Shown piece by piece: positions 16,118-24,937 of a DNA stretch of 47,500 nt. The notes below the pieces were generated by a model. It saw only the letters and a program-made list of their open reading frames with translations, was not told the DNA's origin and did no database searches. Position numbers and translations under genes: made by a program. The stretch spans positions 1 to 47,500 of the forward strand of contig NZ_CP015318.1 of the NCBI RefSeq assembly GCF_001686985.1, in the 5' to 3' direction. Positions within the stretch are counted from its first letter, which is position 1; the number at the start of each line of letters is the position of its first letter. Source of the stretch: Mesorhizobium amorphae CCNWGS0123. Lineage in GTDB: Bacteria; Pseudomonadota; Alphaproteobacteria; Rhizobiales; Rhizobiaceae.

Positions 16118-18307
16118 GTGGTCTTCGGCGCAGCATTGACAGTCCTGGGGAGCTATCTCCGCCGGGCGATTGCCCCCGTTGAACCGGCACAAAGGCCGCT
16201 CGACCTTCTCCGGGCGCCGGCGCGCCGAAAGAAGACGCTACGTCGCGCGCCGCGTCGCCGCCGTCCCGCCGTCCGGTCGCGCATTCCCGGTATCGTCCTC
16301 CTCCTCGCTCTTGTGCTCGCCGGAATTGGGTTTCTGCCGCGCCTTGTTGATTTCGAGGGACTGACATCGCCGACGCGGCCTTTGGCCGATCGACTGCCCG
16401 ACTGGGTCCACTTTGCCGATGGGAGCTCACTGGAAGCTCTCCCGGTTTGGCTGACGGCCGCAGTTCTGGGGCTACTGGTGGTGGCTGCCTACAAGCCAGG
16501 GCGGAAGCGGAGGGGCGCCCTGCCGATCGTGTTGGCGAACACAGGCGCTCAATCCTCTGCCGGGGGCATCCAGCCGGCGCCCGGTTCGGAACTGGCCTGC
16601 GCGCTGCGCTCCTGCAAGGGAGCGCTCGCGGGCGTCGCGGTGTTCAGCGGCGTGAGCAACATCCTCATGCTAACCGGTGCGATATTCATGCTGCAAGTCT
16701 ATGACCGGGTGCTGCCGAGCCGCAGCGTTCCGACCCTGGTAGGGATGGCGATACTGGCAGGCGCCCTGTTCATCGGGCAGGCGGTCATCGACCTCGTGCG
16801 CGGTCGCATCATGACCCGGATCGGCGCCGAAGTGGACGAAGCCGTCGGAGGACGCGTGTTCACCGCCGTGTCCAGGCTGCCCTTGTTCCTTGGCCCGCAG
16901 GGCGACGGGCTGCAGCCGCAGCGAGATCTCGACAGCATCCGCACATTTCTGTCGAGCCCCGGGCCCAGCGCGCTGTTCGAATTGCCGTGGCTGCCCTTTT
17001 ATCTGGCAATCATCTGGAGTTTCCATCCAATCCTCGGGATCACCGCCACTTGCGGCGCAATCGTGCTGGTGACCTTGACGGCCGCAACCGAGATCTTCAC
17101 GCGCAAACCGATGGGCGCCGCGGTTCTGACCGGCGTGCGGCGCAACAGCTACGCAGAGGCCAGTCGCCGCAATGCAGAGGTGCTTGCGGCAATGGGCATG
17201 GGAAAGCGCCTGCATGACCATTGGCGGGAAGCGAGCCGAGAATATCTGGCACAACAGCAGCGTGTCAGCGACATCGTGGGCGGCTTCGGCAGCTTCGCCC
17301 GCGCCTTGCGGCTGATGCTCCAGTCGGCAATGTTGGGTGTCGGCGCCTGGCTGGTCATCGAGGGCGAGGCAACGGCCGGCATCATCATCGCCGGCTCCAT
17401 CCTTGCCGGCCGTGCGCTTGCCCCTGTCGATCTTGCCATCGCCCATTGGCGGAACTTCGTCGGCGCGCGCCAGAGCTGGCGCAGGCTGAGCAATCTGCTC
17501 GCCCGATTGCCCCTGGATGCCCAGCCGATGGCGCTTCCGGTGCCGAGTTCCAATCTGACGGTGGACCGCATCGCGATCGGCGCGCCGGGCACGCAACGGA
17601 TCATCGTGCAAAGTGTCGAATTCCGCCTGGATGCCGGCTCGGTGCTCGGCATCATCGGACCAAGCGGTTCCGGCAAATCGAGCCTCGTTCGCGGGTTGGT
17701 CGGCGCGTGGCGACCGCTGGCGGGTCGTATCAAGCTCGATGGCGCGGCGCTCGATCAATGGTCGCCGGAACGACTTGGCCGCTGCATAGGCTATCTGCCG
17801 CAGGACGTCGAACTGTTCGCGGGAACGGTTGGCGCCAACATCGCGCGCTTCGATCCTGGACCGAACGCGGAAGCCATCGTCGCCGCTGCGCGTGCCGCCG
17901 GCGTCCATGACCTGATCGTCGGTCTTCCCAACGGCTACGAGACGCAGATCGGAGAGGGCGGCACCGCGCTTTCGGCCGGGCAGCGTCAGCGCATCGCCCT
18001 GGCGCGCGCGCTCTACGGCGACCCCTTTCTGGTAGTCCTCGACGAGCCGAACTCCAACCTCGACATGGAAGGCGAAAGGGCACTTGTCGAGGCCATCCTC
18101 AGAATCAAGGCGCGCCGCGGCATCGTGGCGATCGTTGCGCATCGACCGAACATTCTCACCACGGTCGACTACATGCTCATGATGAAAGAGGGGCAGATGC
18201 ACATGTTCGGCACGAGAGAGTGCGTTCTGTCCAAGCTCTTTCCGATGCCGCAGGTCAATGGCGAGGGCCTGCAGCCGGTTTCAAGCTCGCCGCAACTGCC
18301 GAATTGA
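16118..18307 (+). CDS. Type I secretion ABC transporter/ATPase (PrsD/HlyB type) with long N-terminal extension
   Basis: The 729-residue inner-membrane exporter would power secretion of C-terminal-signal proteins. After a basic stretch (KKTLRRAPRRRRPAVRSR) there is an extra hydrophobic segment (IPGIVLLLALVLAGIGFL, about 57-75) and another at about 108-123, then the usual six-helix domain (VFSGVSNILMLTGAIFMLQV onward). The ATPase shows Walker A GIIGPSGSGKSS (about 512-523), signature LSAGQRQRIALARAL (about 618), Walker B VVLDEPNSNLD (about 640) and H-loop VAHRP. PrsD-like proteins are normally about 580 residues, so the first 150 or so are additional. GTG 16118 is the first start in frame and its ribosome site is weak, so a later start is possible. 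It pairs with the gene at 18346. Confidence 0.88.
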   Translation: MVFGAALTVLGSYLRRAIAPVEPAQRPLDLLRAPARRKKTLRRAPRRRRPAVRSRIPGIVLLLALVLAGIGFLPRLVDFEGLTSPTRPLADRLPDWVHFADGSSLEALPVWLTAAVLGLLVVAAYKPGRKRRGALPIVLANTGAQSSAGGIQPAPGSELACALRSCKGALAGVAVFSGVSNILMLTGAIFMLQVYDRVLPSRSVPTLVGMAILAGALFIGQAVIDLVRGRIMTRIGAEVDEAVGGRVFTAVSRLPLFLGPQGDGLQPQRDLDSIRTFLSSPGPSALFELPWLPFYLAIIWSFHPILGITATCGAIVLVTLTAATEIFTRKPMGAAVLTGVRRNSYAEASRRNAEVLAAMGMGKRLHDHWREASREYLAQQQRVSDIVGGFGSFARALRLMLQSAMLGVGAWLVIEGEATAGIIIAGSILAGRALAPVDLAIAHWRNFVGARQSWRRLSNLLARLPLDAQPMALPVPSSNLTVDRIAIGAPGTQRIIVQSVEFRLDAGSVLGIIGPSGSGKSSLVRGLVGAWRPLAGRIKLDGAALDQWSPERLGRCIGYLPQDVELFAGTVGANIARFDPGPNAEAIVAAARAAGVHDLIVGLPNGYETQIGEGGTALSAGQRQRIALARALYGDPFLVVLDEPNSNLDMEGERALVEAILRIKARRGIVAIVAHRPNILTTVDYMLMMKEGQMHMFGTRECVLSKLFPMPQVNGEGLQPVSSSPQLPN

Positions 18308-18345
18308 AGACGTCCGGATGCGGGAAACGGGCAATGAGGGCAGCC

Positions 18346-19653
18346 ATGTTGAGCCGATTGCCTTCCAACCGGCGATCCATTCGCCACAATCTGCTGGGCG
18401 GGACGACCATCGTTGCGCTGCTCGTCGGCGTGATGGGAGTCTGGGCCGGGACAGTGGACATTTCGGGTGCGATCATTTCGCGCGGCGCGGTGATCGTCGA
18501 CGGTAGCGAAAAGAAGGTGCAGCACCCGACAGGTGGTGTTGTCGGCAAGATCTTCGTGCGCGATGGCGACCGTGTCCAAGCCGGAGATATTCTGGTGCAG
18601 CTTAGCGACACCATTCCGCGTGCCAGCCTGGCTTACGTAACAAACAACCTCGACCAGCTCTATGCGCGAAAGTCCCGGCTCGAGGCCGAACGCGACGGCA
18701 GTGAACGGATGACGCTTGCTCCGATGCTTGTGGCACGGATGAACGACCCCGAGATTGCGGCCACGGTGGCCAGCGAACAAAGACTGTTCCAACTTCGTCG
18801 GGTCGAGGTGTCCGGCAACAAGGCACGCCTGCGCGAACGCATCGAGCAGCTCCGCAAACAGATCGAAGGCTATTCGGCTCAGGAATCGGCAAAGACCAAG
18901 GAGATCGAGCTAATCAACGAGGAACTCGTCGACATCCGAAGCCTTGTTGAAATGAAGCTCATGCTCAAGTCGAAGCTGACCGAATATGAACGCGAGGCGA
19001 CACGCATCGAGGGTGAGCGGGCGCAGCTTGTGTCGAGCATGGCGCAGGCAAGGGGGGCCATCGCCGAAGTCGAGCTTCAGATTCTGCAACTGGACAAGCA
19101 GTTCTCCAGCGAGACGGGAAGCGAACTGCGCGAAATCGACTCCAAAATCGACGAGTTCGAAGAGCGAAAAGTCACAGCCGAGGACCAGCTGTCACGCATC
19201 GATATTCGGGCTCCCTCCAGCGGCATAGTCCATCAATCGACAATCCACACCGTGGGCGGTGTGATCAGTGCCGGGGAGCCGATCATGCTGATCGTACCCG
19301 ACACCGACACTCTCACGGTCGAGGTGAAGGCCGCTCCGCAGGACATCGACCAGCTCTTGATCGGCCAGAGCGCGCGTCTTCGATTCACCGCCTTCAACGT
19401 ACGCACAACGCCTGAAACCGACGGCGTGGTGTCCATGATCGCGGCCGACGTAACGCACGACCAGCACACCAATGAAACCTACTACGTTGTGCGCATCACG
19501 CCCGACCGGAAGGATTTGGAGAAACTCGGCCCTGTCTCACTCATTCCCGGCATGCCGGTCGAAGCGTTCATAAGAACCGGCGACCGCAAGGTGATCTCCT
19601 ATCTGATGAAGCCTTTGACGGACCAGATGATGCGCGCGTTCCGGGACGAATAG
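18346..19653 (+). CDS. HlyD-family membrane-fusion protein of type I secretion (PrsE-like)
   Basis: The 435-residue periplasmic adaptor has one N-terminal membrane anchor (LGGTTIVALLVGVMGVWAGT), the split lipoyl/barrel domain (SEKKVQHPTGGVVGKIFVRDG, QAGDILVQL and, at the far end, RIDIRAPSSGIVHQSTIHTVG) and a long alpha-helical hairpin between them (about residues 95-285, KARLRERIEQLRKQIEGYSAQ). The C-terminal part (MPVEAFIRTGDRKVISYLMKPL) is the RTX-secretion HlyD signature. GAGGG lies five bases upstream of ATG 18346; ATG 18334, four codons earlier, is equally in frame. The start is 38 bases after the ABC gene stop. An outer-membrane TolC partner is not in the window. Confidence 0.9.
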   Translation: MLSRLPSNRRSIRHNLLGGTTIVALLVGVMGVWAGTVDISGAIISRGAVIVDGSEKKVQHPTGGVVGKIFVRDGDRVQAGDILVQLSDTIPRASLAYVTNNLDQLYARKSRLEAERDGSERMTLAPMLVARMNDPEIAATVASEQRLFQLRRVEVSGNKARLRERIEQLRKQIEGYSAQESAKTKEIELINEELVDIRSLVEMKLMLKSKLTEYEREATRIEGERAQLVSSMAQARGAIAEVELQILQLDKQFSSETGSELREIDSKIDEFEERKVTAEDQLSRIDIRAPSSGIVHQSTIHTVGGVISAGEPIMLIVPDTDTLTVEVKAAPQDIDQLLIGQSARLRFTAFNVRTTPETDGVVSMIAADVTHDQHTNETYYVVRITPDRKDLEKLGPVSLIPGMPVEAFIRTGDRKVISYLMKPLTDQMMRAFRDE

Positions 19654-19670
19654 TCGCGCTCAGCGCGGTT

Positions 19671-19745
19671 AAAGCAATTCCAGAAAAGTGCGCAGCGATT
19701 TTCCGTCCGGAACTGCGTGAAAACAATGGGTTAGAGCAGTTCTGG
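19671..19745. repeat. Dispersed palindromic repeat, copy C (3'-truncated)
   Basis: Starts AGCAATTCCAGAAAAGTGCG, then GATTTTCCGTCCGGAACTGC, GTGAAAACAATGGGTTAGAGC and only the left palindrome arm (AGCAGTTCTGGC); the right arm is missing. It lies between the secretion operon and the sulfotransferase, marking a seam in the cluster. Confidence 0.75.
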
Positions 19746-19781
19746 CAATCCTGTCTCACTTGCGTTGAACGGTGACTTCTC

Positions 19782-20660
19782 ATGACGGCAACAGAGCTGA
19801 AACCTCCGATTTTTCTGATCGGCAACTATCGGTCGGGCACCACCATTGCGCAGAAGCTGATCGGGCTGCATCCGGACATCGTCACCTGGTACGAACCAAG
19901 GACATTATGGCTCTATGCCGATCCGGCGCGGCGCCATGACGAATTCGTCAAAAGTGATGCCACGAAAAAGGTCGTTCGCTACATTCGCGATCGGTTCCTC
20001 GAGTACCAGTCGCGTAACGGCGGCCGGCAGGTCATGGAAAATACGCCTTCCAATGTCCTGCGCGTGCCGCTTGTCCACGAGATTTTTCCGGAAGCCATAT
20101 TTCTATATATTACGAGGAACCCCTTCTCATGCATAAGCTCTATGGAGCTTAAGTGGCAGAAACCCAAGACTTTAAAGGGACTACGAAGGACGCTTGCGGT
20201 CACTCCGGTGACACAGCTTCACTACTACGCAAAAGATTTCATAAAACAGATCATCGTCAAGAAGATCCTGCGGAGAAAATACACGCCGATCTATGGACCC
20301 CGCTACAAGGGAATCGATCGGGATTTGCAGGAACAGGAAAAATTGACGGTGATCGCGCGCCAGTGGGCGCGCGGCAATCAAAAGGCCCGGGAAGATCTCG
20401 CCAGGTTGGGGAACGGCCGCGTGTTGTCGTTTCGCTATGAGGATCTGATGCAGGATCCCGAGCCGGTGTTGCGGCGCATCTATCAGCATTGCGGGCTGGA
20501 CTGCACCGACGAGATCGTTCGAACGGCCAAGGAGATGATCGATCCCGGCCGACAGCAGAAGTGGCTCCGCCTCGACCGCAAGGAACTGGCGGCGATCATA
20601 CCGGAGATCCGGGACGAGATGCAGTACTACCGCTACGACATCCCGCAGCCCCTTCAGTAG
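19782..20660 (+). CDS. PAPS-dependent sulfotransferase
   Basis: A 292-residue member of the sulfotransferase family (as in NodH and the bacterial carbohydrate sulfotransferases), which moves sulfate from PAPS to a sugar hydroxyl. The 5'-phosphosulfate loop is IFLIGNYRSGTTIAQKLI near residues 10-27. The 3'-phosphate site is the arginine/serine stretch ITRNPFSCISSM near 110-122. RVLSFRYEDLMQDPEPVLRRI near 213-233 is the usual YEDL helix. It lies among polysaccharide genes and shares the window with an APS kinase and ATP sulfurylase fusion, so sulfation of the surface polysaccharide is the natural reading, though a glycolipid acceptor is possible. Its base composition is lower in GC than neighbours. 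Confidence 0.88.
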   Translation: MTATELKPPIFLIGNYRSGTTIAQKLIGLHPDIVTWYEPRTLWLYADPARRHDEFVKSDATKKVVRYIRDRFLEYQSRNGGRQVMENTPSNVLRVPLVHEIFPEAIFLYITRNPFSCISSMELKWQKPKTLKGLRRTLAVTPVTQLHYYAKDFIKQIIVKKILRRKYTPIYGPRYKGIDRDLQEQEKLTVIARQWARGNQKAREDLARLGNGRVLSFRYEDLMQDPEPVLRRIYQHCGLDCTDEIVRTAKEMIDPGRQQKWLRLDRKELAAIIPEIRDEMQYYRYDIPQPLQ

Positions 20661-20811
20661 AGATGGCGCGGCGGGCGGCGGACCGCACCGAGGCCGAACC
20701 GCCTCATACGGCGCACCAGTATCCGCCGTTCGGATATCTGTCCTCTGTGAGCGCATCCTGGAAAGATGCAATGGCCGCCCGCCTGGGTTGGCTTGGTGAG
20801 TGGAGAGAAGC

Positions 20812-22314
20812 GTGAGCGATATCCGGCGCGGGCTGGCAAAACACAGTGTCGTGGGCATGTTCTGGACGGGTCTGTCCATGGGCGCGCTTGCGGTCGCGGA
20901 GCTTGTCGCCCTCCTCGTCCTGGCCCGGTTGCTCTCGCCCAAGGAGTTCGGCCTTTACTCCGCGGCTCTGATCGTCATCAAGTTTTCAGCCATCTTCCAG
21001 GGGCTTGGCATTACCCCCGCGATCGTGCAGCGACCTGTGCTGGAGGATCGGCATCTTCGGGTCGGGTTCACCTTGTCTTGCCTCCTTGGGCTGGCTGTGT
21101 CCGCGCTGGTCTGGGCGATGGCACCCGCCATTGCCGGCCTCCTTCGGCTTGCCGAACTGGCTCCGGTCGTGCGTGCGGTCTGCTTGATGTTCCTTTTCCA
21201 AGGGGTTTCCATGGTGGCACTGGCCTCGGCCCAGCGCGCGCTGCGGTTCCGTTGGCTGGCACTCATCGACGCCTGCGCCTTTGCGGTGGGCTACGTCGTT
21301 GCCGGGCCGGTTCTGGCTTGGCTCGGCTTCGGCATCTGGGCGCTTGTAGCGGCCGTGCTGATCCAGCAATTCACACGCATGATGGTGCTGCTCATAGGCC
21401 AGCCGCACCCGATGCGGCCTTTGCTGGAACGGCGCGCCATCGCCGAACTGCTCTATTTCGGAAGCGGCTTCACCATTGCCCGGATATTCAACTACCTCGC
21501 CACCCAGGCGGACAGGCTTGTCGTGGGCCGCTGGCTCGGCGTCGATGCGCTCGGCCTGTACGGTCTGTCGTCGCAGCTCATGACGACGCCTGCGGTCATC
21601 GTCGGTCAGGTTCTCGATCGCGTGCTGTTCCCGACCATGGCACTGGTCCAGGAGCAGCCCGCGCGGCTTGCTCGCGCCTATCGCAGCGCAGTTGCGGGTT
21701 GCGCCCTGCTCGTTCTGCCGGCCAGCGTGGTCGTGGCAATCGTCGCACCCGAACTGGTTCGGGTCATTCTCGGACGGGGATGGGAGGGCGTTGTCGGCCC
21801 GCTGCAGATCCTGGCGTTCGGCATGCTGTTCCGCACGAGCTACAAGCTCAGCGATTCCGTTTCGCGGGCAACCGGCACGGTCTATTCCCGGGCCTGGCGC
21901 CAGGCTGTCTTCACCATCGGCGTCTTTGTCGGGTCCGTCATAGGGCAATTCTGGGGCATAGAGGGCGTGGCGATCGGCGTCGGCGCGGCCTTCGGAATAA
22001 ACTTTATCCTCATGGCCCAGTTGAGCCTCCGCGTGACCGGGATGCGGTGGTCGGAATTCGCCATGGCGCACCTGCCTGGCCTTGCGCTCGCAGGTGTTCT
22101 CGGGACAGGCATCTGGGCATTCGTGGAATGGCTGCGCGAACTCCAAGTGCCTGCGCTTGCCCTGCTCATCGATACGGCATTGCTGGCAGCGGCTGGGGGC
22201 TTGCTGTTGTGCTGGATCCTGCCATCGCTGTTCCTTGGACAGGACGGGCGGTCACTGTTGCGCTTGCTCGCGTCCGTAGCGCCCGCATGGCGTCCGCTCC
22301 GCCGCCCGGGATGA
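20812..22314 (+). CDS. Wzx/ExoT-like polysaccharide repeat-unit flippase
   Basis: The 500-residue integral membrane protein belongs to the MATE-like polysaccharide exporters (polysacc_synt family). It has about 12-14 hydrophobic segments, and its N-terminus, FWTGLSMGALAVAELVALLVLARLLSPKEFGLYS, carries the typical 'LaR.L.p.efG.y' motif. QADRLVVGRWLGVDALGLY is the second hallmark. It would carry the undecaprenyl-linked unit across the inner membrane for the Wzy-like enzyme at 38441. GTG 20812 follows GGAGAGAAGC closely; GTG 20800 is an alternative. The 150 bases before it contain nothing I recognise. A weak hairpin (GGGCTCGGG ... CCCGACAGCCC) follows the stop at about 22337-22363. Confidence 0.88.
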   Translation: MSDIRRGLAKHSVVGMFWTGLSMGALAVAELVALLVLARLLSPKEFGLYSAALIVIKFSAIFQGLGITPAIVQRPVLEDRHLRVGFTLSCLLGLAVSALVWAMAPAIAGLLRLAELAPVVRAVCLMFLFQGVSMVALASAQRALRFRWLALIDACAFAVGYVVAGPVLAWLGFGIWALVAAVLIQQFTRMMVLLIGQPHPMRPLLERRAIAELLYFGSGFTIARIFNYLATQADRLVVGRWLGVDALGLYGLSSQLMTTPAVIVGQVLDRVLFPTMALVQEQPARLARAYRSAVAGCALLVLPASVVVAIVAPELVRVILGRGWEGVVGPLQILAFGMLFRTSYKLSDSVSRATGTVYSRAWRQAVFTIGVFVGSVIGQFWGIEGVAIGVGAAFGINFILMAQLSLRVTGMRWSEFAMAHLPGLALAGVLGTGIWAFVEWLRELQVPALALLIDTALLAAAGGLLLCWILPSLFLGQDGRSLLRLLASVAPAWRPLRRPG

Positions 22315-22489
22315 AGAAGCAAGCAGCTTGATCACCGGCCGGGCTCGGGGTTTGCACCCGACAGCCCGCCCAGCATTCATGGGCAACGTCGTTGTGCTCA
22401 CCTCGGGGGCGTCGCGGGCTGTGACGTCCCCTTCGGGCGCGTCGAGATTCTGGTCTTAGATCGAGGGAAAATGCGGAAGGAGATTCGAC

Positions 22490-24937
22490 ATGGCTAAACT
22501 TCCTTGGCCTACCGGCAGCGGGAGTGACGCGAAACTTTTGATGACGGAGTTCGGCATCGACTTTGGCATCAAGGGCGACTGGCTGACCAACGACAACTGG
22601 ACCCCACCGATCGGAAGGGGGCTGGATGAAGCTGCGAGCAAGATCGACAGCCTCATCTCCACGCTCGATATCCCTCCGACCTGGACGCTCGATGGCGGAC
22701 TCATCGGCCTCGCCGAAGCAGCCGCCAGGATTGGCATTCATCTCGACAACGCCGTCCTCGACAGCGTGACGGCAAATGCCGGCCTCTGGCATTCCGCGGT
22801 GGGATTCGGGAACGACGGCATCGCCTGGCCCGCCGCCACATCCGACCGAGCCGCCGACACGACCACCGCCCCGGCGGAGGCCACGGTTGCCAGCAGCAGC
22901 CTTCTTGCCGCCAGTACAAGTGCGATCGACCTGACCTTCGAAACGAGGGTGGCGGCCGCCGGCGACGATGTCGAGCAGAAGGCTTCCGGCACGATATCAG
23001 CCAACATCAATGACCTGGAACTGGTCTATGACGGCACCACCGGCCAGACGGTCGGCATCCGCTTCACCGGCATCGACATCCCGCAAGGCGCCATCATCAC
23101 CAGCGCCTACATCCAGTTCCAGGCCAACGAGGTGACGACCGGCGCGACCTCACTGCTGATCAAGGGCGAAGATAGCGACGACGCGAGCGCCTTCACCAGC
23201 GTCAAGTTCAACGTGTCCGCGCGCGCGACGACGGACGCGTCCACGGCCTGGACACCGGACCCGTGGACCACGGAGGGCGCCCAAGGCCTGGCCGAGCGCA
23301 CGCCGGATCTCGCGGCGATCGTCCAGGAGATCGTCAACCGCTCGGGCTGGGCGGCGCTCAACGACATGGCATTCCTGATCACCGGCACCGGCACGCGCAC
23401 GGCCGATTCCTACGAATACTCACCGGCCGGCGCGCCGCTCCTGCATATCGAATATCAGCTGCCCGGTCCGCCCGGCAATCCGGTGGCTTTCAACACGCCG
23501 GCCGACGCCGACCCCACCGCCAACCAGATCGCCGAGCTTGCCGTGGCGGGCGCCCCTATCGGCATCACCGCCTCGGCCGCCGATCCCGATGCCGGCTCGA
23601 CCGTGACCTACAGCCTCAATGATACGCGCTTCGCAATCGACGCCAGCAGCGGTGTCATCACACGCTCGGCCAACGGCACGCTCGACTTCGAGACCCAGAC
23701 TTTGATCAACCTGACGGTGACGGCAACCTCATCCGACGGCAGCACCGCCAACCAGAGCTTCACTCTCGCCGTCACCGACAGTCCCGAGCCGGTCGCCTTC
23801 AACACTGCACCCGATATCGACACCGCGGTCAACCAGATCGCGCAGAACGCTGCGGCGGGCACGGCGATCGGGATCACCGCCTCGGCCGCGGATCCCGACA
23901 CGGGCGCGACGGTCACCTACAGCCTCGACGATGCGCGCTTCGCCATTGACCCCAGCACCGGCGTCATCACGCGCTCGGGCACTGGCACGCTCAACGCCCA
24001 GTCCGAGCCGTCGATCAACCTCACCGTCACTGCCACTTCGTCCGACGGCAGCACGGATACCCACGCCTTCAGCGTCGGCGTCACCGGTAACCAGCTGCCC
24101 ACGTCGGTGACTTTGGAGCATACCATCCAGACTTGGCAGTGGTCGCCGCCGAGCCCCGACCCCTCGGACATCGTCTATATCTCCCACCTCGGCACGCTGC
24201 TGGTTGCCGACAGCGAAGTCGACGAGATGCCTGCCCTTTTTACCGGCAAGAATCTCTTTCAGATGAGCACGAGCGGCGCCCTGGCGGGCACGCTCACAAC
24301 GATCAGCTTTTCCGACGAGCCCTCCGGGGTCGCCTACAATCCCGTCAACCGGCATCTCTTCTTCGCGGACGATACCGGCACGAAGAGCGTCTACGAGCTC
24401 AACCCAGGGCAGGACGGACTTTACAACACGTCCGACGATATCGTGACCTCGTTCAAGACGTCCGCATTCGGCAGCACGGATCCGGAGGGGATTGCGTACG
24501 ATACCAATCGTGGCGTCCTGTACGTCGCGGATGGCACAAGTCAGAAGATCTACACCGTCGCGCCGGGTCCGAACGGCAAATTCGATGGTGTCGCGAGCAC
24601 TGGCGGCGATGATATCGTCACGAATTTCTCCGCGCGGTCGCTGGGAACCCCATCTGACGAGAGTATCGCGTATGACCCTGTCCGTGACGTCCTTTATATC
24701 ATTCAGTCACGTGACTCGGTGGCAATTGTGACACCCACAGGGCAGTTGCTGGGCACGCTCGATATCTCTGCCGCTGACGCGCACAAGCCGGCGGGATTGG
24801 CCCTCGCACCGAGCAGCGACGATCCGAGCCAGACGAGCCTGTACATCGTCGATCGCGTTGAGGACAACGACTCGCATCCGAATGAGAACGATGGCAGGAT
24901 CTATGAGTTCTCATTCGATCATTGGATGCTCGTCTGA
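22490..24937 (+). CDS. Large modular surface/secreted protein: DNRLRE-like domain, two cadherin-like repeats, beta-propeller-like C-terminus
   Basis: An 815-residue protein with AAGGAG (22478-22483) before ATG 22490. There is no Sec signal. The first 145 residues (SKIDSLISTLDIPPTWTLDGG, GLAEAAARIGIHLDN) are shared with the next gene. Then come a DNRLRE/CBM96-like beta domain (about 147-325; ETRVAAAGDDVEQKASG, GIRFTGIDIPQGAII), two cadherin-like repeats (about 331-430 and 434-535; IGITASAADPD, TVTYSLNDTRFAI), and a C-terminal part with repeating NHL/SdiA-regulated-like strands (GVAYNPVNRHLFFADD, GIAYDTNRGVLYVADG, SIAYDPVRDVLYIIQ). It follows a type I secretion operon and is probably its cargo, but has no RTX tail, so secretion route is inferred. 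Function may be adhesion or polymer binding. Confidence 0.8.
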   Translation: MAKLPWPTGSGSDAKLLMTEFGIDFGIKGDWLTNDNWTPPIGRGLDEAASKIDSLISTLDIPPTWTLDGGLIGLAEAAARIGIHLDNAVLDSVTANAGLWHSAVGFGNDGIAWPAATSDRAADTTTAPAEATVASSSLLAASTSAIDLTFETRVAAAGDDVEQKASGTISANINDLELVYDGTTGQTVGIRFTGIDIPQGAIITSAYIQFQANEVTTGATSLLIKGEDSDDASAFTSVKFNVSARATTDASTAWTPDPWTTEGAQGLAERTPDLAAIVQEIVNRSGWAALNDMAFLITGTGTRTADSYEYSPAGAPLLHIEYQLPGPPGNPVAFNTPADADPTANQIAELAVAGAPIGITASAADPDAGSTVTYSLNDTRFAIDASSGVITRSANGTLDFETQTLINLTVTATSSDGSTANQSFTLAVTDSPEPVAFNTAPDIDTAVNQIAQNAAAGTAIGITASAADPDTGATVTYSLDDARFAIDPSTGVITRSGTGTLNAQSEPSINLTVTATSSDGSTDTHAFSVGVTGNQLPTSVTLEHTIQTWQWSPPSPDPSDIVYISHLGTLLVADSEVDEMPALFTGKNLFQMSTSGALAGTLTTISFSDEPSGVAYNPVNRHLFFADDTGTKSVYELNPGQDGLYNTSDDIVTSFKTSAFGSTDPEGIAYDTNRGVLYVADGTSQKIYTVAPGPNGKFDGVASTGGDDIVTNFSARSLGTPSDESIAYDPVRDVLYIIQSRDSVAIVTPTGQLLGTLDISAADAHKPAGLALAPSSDDPSQTSLYIVDRVEDNDSHPNENDGRIYEFSFDHWMLV

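Noticed and set aside
16670..18202. 510-codon minus-strand frame over the type I ABC exporter
   Set aside because: Antisense to Walker and signature motifs; low-complexity composition with no ribosome site.
20766..22331. Long 521-codon frame overlapping the flippase gene in another phase
   Set aside because: Its translation is Arg/Gly/His-rich with no family motif, while the overlapping frame is a clear Wzx-type membrane protein. A typical shadow in GC-rich DNA.
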